Positions 34,763 through 47,389 of a stretch of DNA of 64,000 nucleotides are shown here, in pieces. The DNA is taken from NCBI GenBank assembly GCA_050084985.1, contig JBITNC010000002.1, positions 24,490,001-24,554,000 on the forward strand. Reading direction: 5' to 3'. Made by a program: the position numbers and the translations under genes. Origin of the DNA: Nageia nagi (taxonomy: Eukaryota; Pinophyta). Numbering within the stretch: position 1 is the stretch's first letter; each line of letters begins with the position of its first letter. The notes below the pieces were generated by a model. The model worked only from the letters and a program-made list of their open reading frames with translations, was not told where the DNA came from and made no database searches.

Positions 34763-36801
34763 TGCTAATTCAAAGATATTATCATTGTTATCAATACAGT
34801 GAAAATTTTTTTGGGTGGAGTGAGAAGTTTTTCAAGTGGAGATTGAGGTTTTTCGAGTGATTAAATATATGTCAAGTATGAACATGAAGCTATCTGATGT
34901 TTACAAGTGCTATCAAGTGTTTATTAATATTATTGGGTATTTACAAGTGCTTTTAGGTATTTATTAGTGTTGTTGGGTGTTTATCATGGTTTTTGATATG
35001 TTGAATGTATTTATATCCTACAAATAATATTTTCTCAAGTGATGATGTGAGTAGAGAAATAGCAATACAAAATGAACTAGCTCCTATCACTAAGCAAGCA
35101 AGAAGCACCTATGAGGGAAGTTGAGTACCAATCAAGTAATAATAACAAAGAGTTATTGTTTGATGAGGTCACCATTGAGAAGAATGATACAAATCAACTA
35201 AGTCTAGCATGTTAGATGGGTATGTACATTACAAGATCTCCAAAGGATGGATAAAGAAAGATAAAGGCTTATGTAACCAATGAATGACATAAGTGATACA
35301 AAGATGATCCAAAATGCATTAAGTTTAGTAGAGTAGATGAAAGGGTGTAAAGGTGATATAGTTTAACACTAACAAAAGAAGACATAGGAACATGCCTCTA
35401 ATGGATGATGTCAGGGAATGGATTGCATTCAATAAAACAAAGATTCTGATACCTTAGGTGAAGAAACTAGAAGATGAAAAAAGTTAAGTATCAAACTGAG
35501 AGAATAAGTTGAAGGATTTCAATGAGTGGCATCATCAAGTAAAAGGCTTCAAGAAATACATTGGATTAAGCATATTGGTAAATAACACTTGAGGATATTT
35601 AAGGTTGAGAATTAACAAACAAGGAATGCAAAGGAGATACCAATAGATGATTTCATCAAGCTAAAGATAGGTAAAAATACACTAAATCTAGTAGTAAACA
35701 TGGACAAGATTGCTAAAGGCCAAGTCAAGGATCGACAAGGAGGATAAGGCATATATATATATACCAATAAGAGAGTTCAAATACCAAATTAAAGCTTATA
35801 CACTAGATTTGGTGTTAGCAAGCATGCTAGGGTCTCAACTATAACATAAATGTAATTTCAATTACTGATATACTAGAAATAATGTATTGGAGAGTGAGAT
35901 CCTAATCTAATGAAGAAAGTATCAATGATCTAATTAATGCATTGGATATGCATTAAAGTTATGATTGGTTATTATTAACATTCAAGCACTATCATAGGAT
36001 TGGATACTATGTTTAGGAGTCATTGTGTAATTGTAAAATAGTTACTATCATTATGAAATGAAGCTAATATTTAGGACTAATGGTTATACATATCTATAAT
36101 TTTTAGAGATACATATGGACTCTTTATTGATGTCAATAATAATTACTTGCATGGACTAGTGTGTATCATAATATAAAGGAATGGTTTTAGATAAATATTA
36201 TTGTTGTAGTAAGTATAAACTATGGAAAATTTAGCATATTAAAGATGCAAAGTATTAATTATACCAAGTTAATGAATATATAATTGATGAGTTATAAATG
36301 ATATACTAAAAAAGGGAAAACTAAGATAGATTTGAAAAGAGGGTAGAGTATAGGTTATGAATATTGAAAGTTGATTCAAATAGAGAGAGTCAAGAGAGTG
36401 AGGTTTGATAACCTAGACCATTGAGGATCTTTGATATAGGTTTAACAACTCTTATGAAAATAGTTATTATGTTAGTTTTTCAAGTTGGTGTTTGGCAAGA
36501 GGGATTGGTGCTCATTGTAGTGGGTGATACAAAACATAGGGTTGGTGCTCCATCTGATTGGTGTAGGTAAATTTGTTGTAAAGTTGGTGCTTTACAAAGG
36601 GCTAGAATTGGATCATGATCCAAGCAATCTTATACAAGGATGTAGCCACATTGATTAACCTCATTATAACTTGTGTTGTGTTATATCTTCTTATGGTGCT
36701 TGCTTTATTTGGTTTTATGTATGCACTATTTTAATTCATAAGGTTAAAGAATTAAATTTTAATTTGATACACTAATTCAAGCCCCTCTCAATGTCACTTG
36801 A
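34763..36801 (+). repeat. 3' LTR of the copia element (about 2 kb)
   Basis: Follows the polypurine tract. Defined mainly by its homology with 58940-61101: shared blocks include the tract GGATGTAGCCACATTG, the TTGGTGCT-rich stretch around 36490-36600, and the C-rich end. Includes two 40-bp tandem units at 34899-34978 (TTTACAAGTGC start). Edges are good to tens of bases. Confidence 0.7.
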
Positions 36802-39449
36802 AGTACAATAATGGAAAGTCATATCATTAATCAAGAATATATAACTATATATAAAATATGAAATGGATTATCATCATATTTTTTTATGGGAGACAAATCC
36901 ATCATAGAGTATTACAAGATGAAGGTGTCAAGTTGATCGAAGGAAAAGATAAAGTATTGGGGTAAGTTATTATACCAATCAAGTGTTTATCCAACTAAGA
37001 AAATTTGGAATGTACATAGCGTGAGGGAATTACAACTGTGTTCATATCAAGGTTTAGTATATAGGCCTAAACTTTAGATCTCAAGATTTTTTATTTTCTT
37101 TCAGGGAATTCACATCATTCAATCTTGAGTAGTGGCTTGTGTTATTTGAAATGGTTGGTTAGAGAGGGAGGTAGCATATATATTTTAGTATCCAATGGAT
37201 TGTTTGAAAATAGTAAACATATGAATAATTTTATATGGAATGTGTTGATCTATTTAAGGCTATTATTGTGATGTGAAAACTTTCTATTATGGCACAATAA
37301 AGATAGGTATTCATTGGGTATTGTGCGCATAAGGAAAATGAAGTATGAAATATTTTGCAAATGAAGAGTTTGTATGGTTTGTGAAGGAATAACAAGGATA
37401 TAAGGATGCTTGAAATAGACAAGTATTGGGTATACATTCTAATAGTAAATGAAATATAAGTTATACAAGATCACTAGGTGGGTTTTAGGTGGCTAAAATA
37501 GGTAGGAAATGAAACAAGGGTTGCAAGCTTATACTTGCACTCAAACCTACAATGGAGAATGGTATAACTATGATGTTTATGTAGATAATAAAAATAATTA
37601 TGATTAAGAATTAAACATAATTAAATATTTCTTAATTGATATAATATGATTATGGATCTAATAAAGTAACTAATGAATAAAAAAAATATTCTAGATAATA
37701 AGTTGTGAATATATAAAAATTATATCATATCTATAATGAACTAAATTTGAGTATGTTATGGCACATATAAGTGATCATTATCTCTTCATAGATATGTTAT
37801 TCCTTTAATCTCATAACAAAACCATTCACATTTCTTGCATAGTCAAACACATTGATAATTTTGGATTTCATGAATTAAAAAATTCACACCAAATAGCATA
37901 TCATAGAGAGCTCAAGAGAGTAACATATCTATATTAGATAGTTAGCATCAAGAGATATTATGATAATTTTTTGGTATTTATTAGTTGACCAATCAAATAA
38001 AATTCAAAAGGGAATTGCTTGTCATACTTGTCCTTTCATACCTATCAAGATATAGAAAAGAATGATGACCAAGAATCCCATAATGAAAAGATAATAATTA
38101 TAATCTCAATATATTTCTAGATATAATCATTATAAATAATAATATCATTTATGAACATTTTATTAGTATACTATCCTCAATATTTGTATAATATAAATAA
38201 TATCTTGAATAGGGATACTAAACATGATTTAATATAAAATAGAAAATCATTTTTAATTCCTTATAATTTTCCCTTGTTTGGGTATGTAATTACAAAAAAC
38301 TAAATTACATATCCAAAGAATAATATAAGGAAGTAAAGAGAAATATATAATTGAAATCAAAGTGTACTTCACTTTGTGGTATGGATGATGTTGGTATTGA
38401 TGCCCCTTCCAAGCCCTCTTTTCAACTTGTTTTCCCTAGGAATACAATATTAATGGAAAGGATTTAGGATATGAATCTCCTCTCTCTAATATAAATGAAG
38501 ATCATAACAAGAAAACATGAAATAAATAATAACTACAACCAGAGATTTCATCTTATATGATATAACAAGTTAGAAGCAAAGATAAAATTAATGTAATAGA
38601 AAATTTAATATAGTGAGTTCTTGGGAAGAAAGCTATCTAGACAATGAGAATCATTAATATCTTATTCTTATGTTGTAACATTTAATGACCCAAAAGTACT
38701 AAAATGGGTTCTCTAGGAGTATAGACATGACTTAGCCCAAATTTAAATTTTCATTTCCTATATACCTATTATCCATCAATAAATGTGTCAGTGTTGTTAG
38801 TCTCATGAGCTCCCATAAAATTTTGATGCTTAAAAATAATTAACAAAAATAAGTTTTTAATATCATGGGTTTCCAATAACTCACTAGAGAATTGATGATT
38901 TGGTTGTTATTGATTCCAAAAATTCACTAACCATTCTTGCAAGATATCTACCCCTACAAGACCCTTAACAATTATTATGTAGTTTTTTTCATTTTAATGA
39001 GAGAGAAATGATATCTCCATAATTTAATAATGTATTGAATTTTTTACATGAGTAACAAGGCACATTGTAGTGGTACTTACCAACTTGTTGTTCAATATGA
39101 CACCCTTGGCAGTTTTTCTTATTATAAAAAAAAGATAGCTAAAAGTAACATACTTACTAAAAATATCTTAATGAAAGTATTGAGAATTTCTATTTTGAAT
39201 ATTTTTAAATAGTGAAATTCATATTGTAGATGCATAATATTAAAAATTTTAATTGTAATAACTAATACAAGAGATATATATTTCTAAAAGGAAGATAATT
39301 ATAATTTAGTGAAAAGAACACTACTTTTCTTGTGAGATATTAGTTATGTGTTTTATTGTTTAAGAGTTGTAATGACTGAAATAATAACTATTAAAGTTAT
39401 TTATAGTCTATTCAATTTAACCAATTAACCATGAAATAATAGTAAATTA
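36802..39449. other. Unassigned AT-rich stretch
   Basis: No gene, LTR or repeat recognised. Scattered short ORFs look like chance. Confidence 0.5.
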
Positions 39450-39704
39450 TGGCATGAAATATGACAATGACCTAGTTGACATTGACCTATCAAACTAGAT
39501 TTATGAAAGATATAAACTTGTATTTTACCTGTCATAGTGAATGAAGGTGATATCCAATTGAAAGAGGATGAATGATTAGTTCCCCAAAGAATAGAGCCAC
39601 CAATCCAACCTCAACTCAATGTTAATGCTAGGATCCTAGCAGTTCATTTTGAATACCTAAAAGGTTATTTTAATTAAATTAAAACTTATTTTTAAGAGTT
39701 AACA
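39450..39704 (-). repeat. 3' LTR of element C, internally deleted
   Basis: Minus start TGTTAACTCTT at 39704 right after the polypurine tract; the other edge TTTCATGCCA at 39450. It matches the 5' LTR at both ends (39450-39595 with 46673-46821; 39650-39704 with 51980-52030) but lacks about 390 bases of the middle. GCTAGGATCCTAGC near 39630-39643 is a perfect palindrome. Confidence 0.8.
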
Positions 39705-39718
39705 GATGCCCCACTTTG
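39705..39718 (-). promoter_or_regulatory. Polypurine tract of element C
   Basis: Minus strand CAAAGTGGGGCATC immediately before the LTR start TGTTAAC, as in Tat/Athila elements. Confidence 0.75.
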
Positions 39719-41900
39719 AATAGGGTTTGATACTTTGGGAAAAAAGATAATCAAATATTAAATTCAAGTATAATAATATAAGTAAGAAAGTATTCCCTAA
39801 AAATTTATCTCACAGTGATAGATTTGGATGTCTCAATTTTTCCCCTATATTATGCCTCCTCTTTGGCTTAGTTGTGACATGATGGACCTCTCATCATAGG
39901 AGAAATCCAAGGAAAAAAAAAGGAACCTAAAAGAGCTTTTGATAAGACATTTTTTATGCAAGATATCTCAAATATAGACATTAAACATCATGATATGAAA
40001 AGTTCAATAAGTTATAAAACCTATCCTTGATGACTTACCCACCAATAGTTATGAAGATAGATTGTCAATTTTAACTTATCAACTTGGATTCCCAAGCCAC
40101 TATGCTTCCATGTATTTTTGATATTGATGGTCCTTCCTTATAAAGATTCCAAATGATAAGATTGATCCTTCCTTACAAAGGTGTCAAATGATAAGAATGA
40201 TCAACTTGGTTTCCTAAGTGACCATATTTTCATATATTTTTTTATGAGTGACACTTCCTTACAAAGGCATCAAATGGTAAGAATGACCAAATCGGTTTCC
40301 TAAGCCACCATGTTTCCATGGATTGCCTAATAATAGTACCTCTATATTACAAAGGAAGCCAATGATAAGAGCAATAACATAAATGAAAATAATTTTGACA
40401 TATGATATGATTTGACAAGCATCATTTATGATAAGAAATCTTTTACAAAAATATATGATAAGCCTCATTTATGATAATAAATAAAAACTAGTTTGCAAAG
40501 TACTATTTGATACACAATATACATAATGCAATAACATATATAACAATGATATTGCTAGTATTCATGAAATGGACATTCATTCATGATATTTATTACAAAG
40601 AAAGTGTTATAGTATTTTACAAAAATATGAAAAAAGCCTAATTCAAATATAATAAGCATATAATTTTAAAAAATATAACACATTTAAAGAAAAGAGACAT
40701 GTTCTTATCAATTTTAACCATAGGTACAAATTACCTATGTGAAAATAGGTAGAACTTTACCATTTTAACCTAGTGTTAGTGCTAGGAACATAGCGACAAA
40801 GCTAGAATAAGATATTAAATTTCTAAAATGACAACTTCTTTAGTTTTGCATTGCACTCATGAAGGAAAAATATGATATTTTATAGTAAAAATAATTAGAT
40901 AACATAAATTTTGATGATCATATCTAATATGATTTGACCAACTTCCCAAAATGTGGATTTTGATAAATTAGGTTTTGTTATACACTTACATCATCCTTTT
41001 TATTCTATGCATATTGTAACCAAGTTCAAGTATTAAATATTTTTAGAAAAAAGGGGCTTGAAAGCAATCATGTTGTTGGAATATCTATGGTAATGCACTG
41101 TTAGGAGGACTTACAAAAGTCAAAAAATGATCCAAGGATAGATGCATACACATTTGATGACAAAAAGAAGGTTGATTTAGGAAAAACAACATGGATAAAC
41201 ATGATATTTAGAAAAAAGGATTCTAATTAGTTTATAAATAGGTGGAATTGAATTTTATTTGCACATTTTTGCCAACTTGAGATCTAGTCCTCAAGTTTTT
41301 AGGTTTCCATTTGAGTTGTTGAAGGATTATGGGGGAGCTACCAACTAGTTGGATATAAACATTGTAAGTATGGATCATCAAATTACTTCTCAACAAGTTC
41401 ATAGGGTTCATTCTTCACCTAAGGGGCACCATATACCCAAAAATTCCTCATATTAATTACTTATATATTAATTAGAATATTTTTTATGGATCAGTTTTTT
41501 GATTTAGCTAAGTTTTGATCAATTTTGGAAAAGTTTCAAAACAATTGGGCTAAAAATGTATGGTATAATTTTTTCTTACATGGATGGAAATGAAACATGT
41601 TTTTACCATAGAAGGGGGGGAAATTTTGATGGGTTTCAAAAATTTTGGGAAATTTACCACTTGAATAGGACGATGCTGCTAGGTTCCTAGCATCATCATT
41701 GGGATTAGAATTTCCTAAAAAATAGTTAATTTAGGGTTTGCATGGACTTTTACATAGTTTTGTACTTAAAAGTTTAAAACTTTAATGTTAAACATTTTAT
41801 TTTTTATCCATAAATTATAATTTTTTATTCTATTTAATATTTTGATTAGCAATTTTATTGATTTTACATTATTACTGATAAATTTTTATGTTTGATATAG
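39719..41900. other. Region between 3' LTR and PMD gene of element C
   Basis: No coding sequence recognised. Contains the tandem array at 40077-40375 and copies of element C's recurrent motif near 40757 and 41665. By analogy with element A it should contain the PMD promoter and perhaps its first exon. Confidence 0.5.
40077..40375. repeat. Tandem repeat, 86-88 bp period, about 3.5 copies
   Basis: Units start TTCCTTACAAAGG at 40169 and 40255 and a diverged form about 88 bases later (TTACAAAGG 40347); a partial unit at 40134. Each continues GTCAAATGATAAGAATGA-like and then TTTCCTAAG.CACCAT. Confidence 0.8.
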
Positions 41901-41902
41901 AT

Positions 41903-43600
41903 GCAAGATAAAACTTATCTTATGAGGTGCGAGCTATGGAGTACAAATATGGAAGTAGCTATGAATTTCATCTTGATTGATAAGGAGAGGGGATGATTAG
42001 ACTCATCCATATTGGATCACATGAGGGGCATTGTATGCATCCCATGTGATAAGTATTCCTTGAATTACCTCATGGAGCATTGGTGTGATAACACCAACAT
42101 GCTCCATTTACCCAATAGGTGAGATGACAATCACTCTTGTTGATATCCATAGTATCCTATGGGTACCCATGAAGAGTACATTGATTTAGTGGGTGACATG
42201 TTCTATGGCAAAGATGGATGAGCACTACCATTGGTTGATAGGTATGTGAGACTACCAATAGTAGAAGAAGGGAGTACCCCTTCATGATACTATGTATATT
42301 CCCCCAAAGGATATAAATAGTACACACTAGTTTAGATTGTATGTAGCAATTTTTATTGATATGATTCTATGTAGTGATATGTGCAAGGGATATGCATTCA
42401 TTGAGAAAGGTATGCATGGGAACCATGCATATTGGCCATGCTTTACAGGGGTATTCATAGCTTTATATTTGTGAAGAAGGGAAGAAAGATAGTGGTACAC
42501 TAATTTATTCTATAGGAAAGGAATTATTATCATATCAATGTGGCTCAAATATATTTATCGATAGTGAACTAGGTGAACATTCTCCATTGGTTTCATTGAT
42601 AGAATACCCAAATGATGGGGGCTACATGAGGAGTGGAGTAGTATTGTAGGCTACTTGATTTGCTAGATGAGGATGATATTTTATGGGAACCCTAATTCAA
42701 CATACCTATCTAGAAGGATTCCAATGATGATTTATCATAGAGCACAAACCCTCATGACATATAGGGACATAGGTAAGTGAAAAATGTTTATTAATAGGAT
42801 AAAGTACTACAATAGTTTAGCTTGAATTAGGATGTGTTCATTTGTAGGATATGGTCAACTATGATCTGTTATTATAGATATCAAACAATTTCAATTGAAG
42901 TTTTAGTTATGTCAGTATAGAGTGCATAGTGGGAGGTTCCTAAGGACCATGCCCCAGAGTGTCAATCCTACATCATCAACACACCTAGTAATATCAACAA
43001 TGGTGCTATACGATGAATCCTATACCACTAAGCCTCAAGGATAAGGAGGAATAAGAAGAGGTAGAGGAGGAGGAGGAGGAGTTATAGGTTGAGGAGAAAC
43101 CCATGAACATTGGCAATCCACCACCACCTACTCAAGTGGTATATCCTTTAGGCCATCCATATCAAGAGTTGTCACTCCCTCAATTAGTATTGTATGTATA
43201 CTTATGAGACATCAACTATTTAAGGGTTTGACTTATTTTCAAGTTTTTTGAAGGTAAATTGACTTGGCATATTTATTTCAACATTGGCTTGGAGACTCAA
43301 ATAATAGTGCTACAAGCACATTTATTGATTTTACAAGAGTAGTTGACACCTTGAGATGAGCAGATAGGTTCTCTGTAGGGGAAGATAGAGATATTGCAAT
43401 CTCTTCCTCATGTTGGCATCATAAAGAGCTGAAGAGGCTATAGGATTTGAACATGGTGAAGGATAATTAGTTTCTATAGTTTGATCAAATATTAGCAATG
43501 ATCTCATCTACAAGGAGTAGGTCTAGGAGTAGGAGTAAGAATCACACCTATGATGCATCCATTGGATTGGATTCTCATGGGGGGAACTAGTATGATACAT
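41903..43600 (+). pseudogene. Antisense PMD remnant inside element C
   Basis: Opens after TTTGATATAG (possible splice acceptor) with MQDKTYLMRCELWS, then LDSSILDHMRGIVCIPCDKY and SLNYLMEHWCDNTNMLHLP; after a slip the diagnostic GEMTITLVDIHSILWVP follows at about 42120-42170. These are the PMD core motifs, as in the gene at 13540-13290. Farther on, many stops, then a basic/Gly-rich stretch (IRRGRGGGGG) at about 43045-43085 and a helical tail near 43260-43420. It lies antisense to gag of element C, tail towards gag and head towards the 3' LTR, exactly as in element A. Confidence 0.68.
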
Positions 43601-43616
43601 GGTATATACTTGTTTG

Positions 43617-43639
43617 ACACACACACACACACACTTATA

Positions 43640-43670
<31 letters not shown>

Positions 43671-43690
43671 GTATGTATGTATGTATATAG
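43617..43690. repeat. Compound microsatellite (AC)n-(GT)n-(TA)n-(TATG)n
   Basis: ACACAC... then TTATAT then GTGTGT... then TATATA... then TATG repeats. The AC and GT runs are complementary and can fold into a hairpin. Confidence 0.92.
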
Positions 43691-43699
43691 TTCAAGTTT

Positions 43700-44585
43700 T
43701 TGACCTTATTTATTACTTATTCATGTATGCTTTTTTATTATAAATTTAAAATGTGTTTAATGTTTGATAAGATGATGAAAAAAAAAAGGCAAGTTACAAA
43801 GAAAACATATTAATGAATAATCACATAAATAAACAAATCGAATTTTGATAAAGAAAACACATTGTATTGTTGTAAAAAAAAAAAATAGTCATATATGAAA
43901 TAGCAAGAATAGAGCAACAATGCTAGAATCCAGTGGTGATGCTTGGGTAAAGAGAATAGTTTATGAAAAATGAAAATAAAGTCCAAGGGAATAGCCTAAT
44001 TATGAGAAAATGAGGCCTAGAATATGACAAATGAAGGAACAAAAAAGGCTAAATACTAGGTTTTCATTTATCAAACAAAAAAGGCTAAATACCTAGATTT
44101 TCATTTATCAAATTTGTAAAAATTCTTTAAATATTTTGTATTTTTATTAGATATGCATGGCATTTTGCCAATGTAAAGGACACATTTCAAGATTAAGAAA
44201 GAGAATTTTCATTTTTTACTTATTATGAATGGAGCAACAATGCTAGAATCCAACACCATCGCTCATATAGGAGGAAGAAAATTGAATCAAATTTTAACAA
44301 TGCATTTTACATTTTTAAGAAATGATTAAAAACAAGCATGAAAATGAAAATGAAATGAAATGAAATAATTTATAGAATAACCCAAATACCATCAACATCA
44401 AGAATCATACCTAGAACCAATAAGTTTTGTACTTGCTATTATGTCTATGATTAAGGAATACTCACATTATTGGTTTGTAATTACTTTCCATCATCATTAA
44501 GTTCTACCTTCTTGAACTCAAAAAATGGATTGCTGAAAATCCTTAGTCTTTGATTTTTAAGATGCATGGGTCCATGCTTTATTGG
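43700..44585. other. Stretch between PMD tail and gag end of element C
   Basis: No gene seen; the place where pol would be expected. Two inverted copies of element C's motif (GAGCAACAATGCTAGAATCCA) near 43908 and 44226, and a near-duplicate AAAAAAGGCTAAATA at 44040-44100. Confidence 0.5.
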
Positions 44586-44589
44586 TTTA

Positions 44590-46565
44590 ATCCTATGTTG
44601 TTATAAAACATCATTTGAAGCTTCATGATCAAATTTAAACTTACCTTTATCAAGCAAGTCATGTATTATATTTTTTAGATGACAACACTCTTTTATGGAA
44701 TGACTAGAAATTTGAATAAAGTTACCAAAGAGGTGTGCTTGATATCTCAAGGATTTACTAATGTTTGCATGGAACTTGGTATAGTTCCTAAGTGACCTCC
44801 TAGGTTCCAATATTTCTATATCATCATGGCTGACTCTAGTAATCATTTTGGCTTTAGGTTCATTTTGGTGTGGGGTCTTTTTAGGTTTTTTAGGAAAAAT
44901 AGATTTGAGGATCATGTTTTATTTCATATGGGCTAAAGGTTCAAGGAAGGCCTTGTGATAGGCTTCCTTGCTAATCATCTCATCTATTATCTTGTCATAA
45001 GGATAGTCCTAAAAATTGAAAAAGTCATTTGTACATGATGGTAATAATGCTTGAAAAATGACATTCCTCTTTTCTTTAGTGGGGATTTTGACTTGGTTGG
45101 CTACTTTGGACCACTCAAAAATGAAATCACTAACAAGTTGACATTATTTTTATTTTAGGGTATACATATCTACGAGAGATAATTCTTGAGTTACAAAGAT
45201 GTTGTAACAAGCCATAAATGCCTTAATAGTATAATCAAAGTATGTAATACTTTCATTAGTAAAATTAGTAAATCATAAGAAGGATTATGATTTCAAATTG
45301 AGATGAAATAATTTAGCCAACAAATCATCATCATTCTCAAATAAAACAACTTCTAAGTGTTACCTTTGCAAACATACTCTAAGATTGGAATGACCATCAA
45401 ACATCGTAAAAGGTACATATTTTTAATACCTTTTTTGGTGTATGTGATATAAAAAGGGATTCTCACAACCTCTTTAAATCATAGGTGCAAATTTGTTAAT
45501 GCAAGCCATAATTGAGTCTTTTTGTTGATTTAATTACATAAGCTTTTGAAGTGCATCATTTGGATCTACATGTCATGATGGTCTACTAGTATCTTTGGTC
45601 TTATCTTTAGCAACTCTTGCAAATAAACTAAAATATTGAACCTTCCCTTTTTCTAGGGTTTTTACCCAATTATTGACCATATCCAATTTGCATTTATATG
45701 AAGTACCTTTGATGTCCAAATTGAGCTTTAAGAAACTCAATTCTTTGTTTAAGATTTCAAATTCTTCATATGACCATTTAGATCTTTGTCTCATACCAAA
45801 TGCTATTGTTGGCTCATCCATCCTAGCTTCAAGGATGACTAGTCTATTAAGGACCTCATGTTTTGAAATATCAAATAGATGTTCTTCATCATTATTATCC
45901 TCCAATTCATAATCACATTATAGGAATTCCTATTGAAGTATGGGATATTCTATTCAAATCCCATATTCTTGAAGGTTTTGGATAGAATTTGGATTGGGTA
46001 AATCAACAACATTGCTAGGGTCTTCTTGGTTTTCAAGTGATTGGTTTTGGAATAGGATGAGGTATAAAAAATTGTAACCAAGCAACTTGTGATGGATCAA
46101 AGTATTTATATGTGTGTCTATAAGTAGTTAAGATCATATCATGTTGAGTTTATTGTATCATTTTCTTTTGTTTGATGTATTCAAAATCAATTTCTAAGGT
46201 GGACCCTAAAATATTTTTCACTTTAGTATCTACTTCTGGCAAGGTTTGTAAAAGGAAAAGAAGACACTCTTTTATAGCTAATAATTTTCTAACTTATGGA
46301 AGACAAAATATTTTGGTGAGTACCTCAAATGCATTTTATGGGAGTTCATTATTTTGTGCTTGATAATTTTCTACATCTTTTTTAGCTGGGTGACTACAAT
46401 CCTCCAGAGCACTTTGATATTCATCATTAAGGTGTAGTCTCTATACTCTTTCACTTTATCTTCTTAGCATATTAGTATAATTTTTTCATGCCTTGGTCTT
46501 TTTAGGTTGTATAGCAAGACACTTAAGGTTTTTTTGATCTAAAGTAATGGGTGTATCTATTTTTG
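44590..46565 (-). pseudogene. Gag of element C
   Basis: Minus strand. N-terminal part 46565-45950 is readable with stops (YQAQNNELP, VRKLLAIKECLLFLLQTLPE, DPSQVAWLQFFIPHPIPKP). After a frame change, 45905-45573 is open (MEDNNDEEHLFDISKHEVLN). Capsid region at about 45420-45000: FTNESITYFDYTIKAF, then ELSLVDMYTLKQ-type and SDFIFEWSKVANQVKIPTKE. The last part (44915-44601) has KSLRYQAHLFGNF and KECCHLKNIIHDLLDKGKF, the remains of a zinc knuckle with its following helix. Stop at 44601. Confidence 0.72.
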
Positions 46566-46672
46566 AAATAATGAAAACATGATATTAGTCCTATCCAAAA
46601 AACCTAGGGTTTTTGTGGAAACTCATGAAGGATAAAGTGATGTATCAAAAAGAAGTTAGGTTCAATAATTGA

Positions 46673-46821
46673 TGACATGAAAGATGATAATGACCTAATT
46701 GATCTTGACCTATCAAACTAGATTTATGAAAGATACAAACATGTATTTTACTTATCACAATGAATGAAGGTGATATTTGATTGAAAGAGGATAAATGATG
46801 AGATTCCTCAAAGAATGGATC
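46673..46821 (-). repeat. 5' LTR of element C, left part
   Basis: Matches 39450-39595 base for base over most of its length (shared GACCTATCAAACTAGATTTA, then GAATGAAGGTGATAT). Ends at the copia insertion. Confidence 0.85.
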
Positions 46822-47357
46822 TAATGAATTGAAGAGAATTCAAATAAATACAATTGAAACTAATATGTAATAACAATAAATGGAACTAAATAGGAATAAT
46901 ATAATTTAATGCAAAATTGAAATTACAATATATGAAGTTCAGTAATGAAGCTTCATTCACTCTTCAATGGTTAGAGTTGAAGGAAATTGAATTAACATAC
47001 TACTAAATTACATAATCAAAACTAAACTAAGTTACATGAATACTTAACATAATAACTAAAGTTAATAGCTTTTACACATTTTGAATGCTCCAAGGTAAGC
47101 TATAAGATAAAAAAATTCATAAAAATACCAAAAAAAAGCCTCAAGAATGATGAGTCGTGAATCACTTTTAATATGTTCCTAACCTATAGGCTATAAACTA
47201 GTTGAAAAGATCAAACTGATTGGCTTAGGATTGGTTGGCACATTTGGGGATTGGTTAGATGGAGGTTGATTGGCTAATCGATATGTAGGGTACTAGTTGG
47301 ATCATAAACTCATAAAATGTTAAGTTTTTCCTTTGGATAAGCATTGAGTTTCTAATA
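46822..47357 (-). repeat. 3' LTR of the nested copia element
   Basis: Matches 50999-51544 along its length (shared AAATTGAAATTACAATATAT, AGCTTCATTCACTC). Minus start TATTAG after polypurine tract ATCAAGGGGGATAA at 47358-47371. Confidence 0.9.
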
Positions 47358-47389
47358 TTATCCCCCTTGATGTGAAGAGGGCTCACCAT

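Larger units (their letters stand above)
30990..36801 (+). mobile_element. Ty1/copia element, 5' truncated, with 3' LTR
   Basis: Order on +: gag nucleocapsid, protease, integrase, RT, RNase H, polypurine tract, LTR, which is the copia order (integrase before RT). Left part missing. The LTR (34763-36801) has a diverged second copy at 58940-61101. Confidence 0.85.

Noticed and set aside
36802-39449. Possible host gene
   Set aside because: No ORF above chance length, no splice-linked coding blocks, no recognisable motif.
43504-43695. Minus-strand ORF with His/Thr and Cys/Val runs
   Set aside because: Produced by the AC/GT microsatellite.
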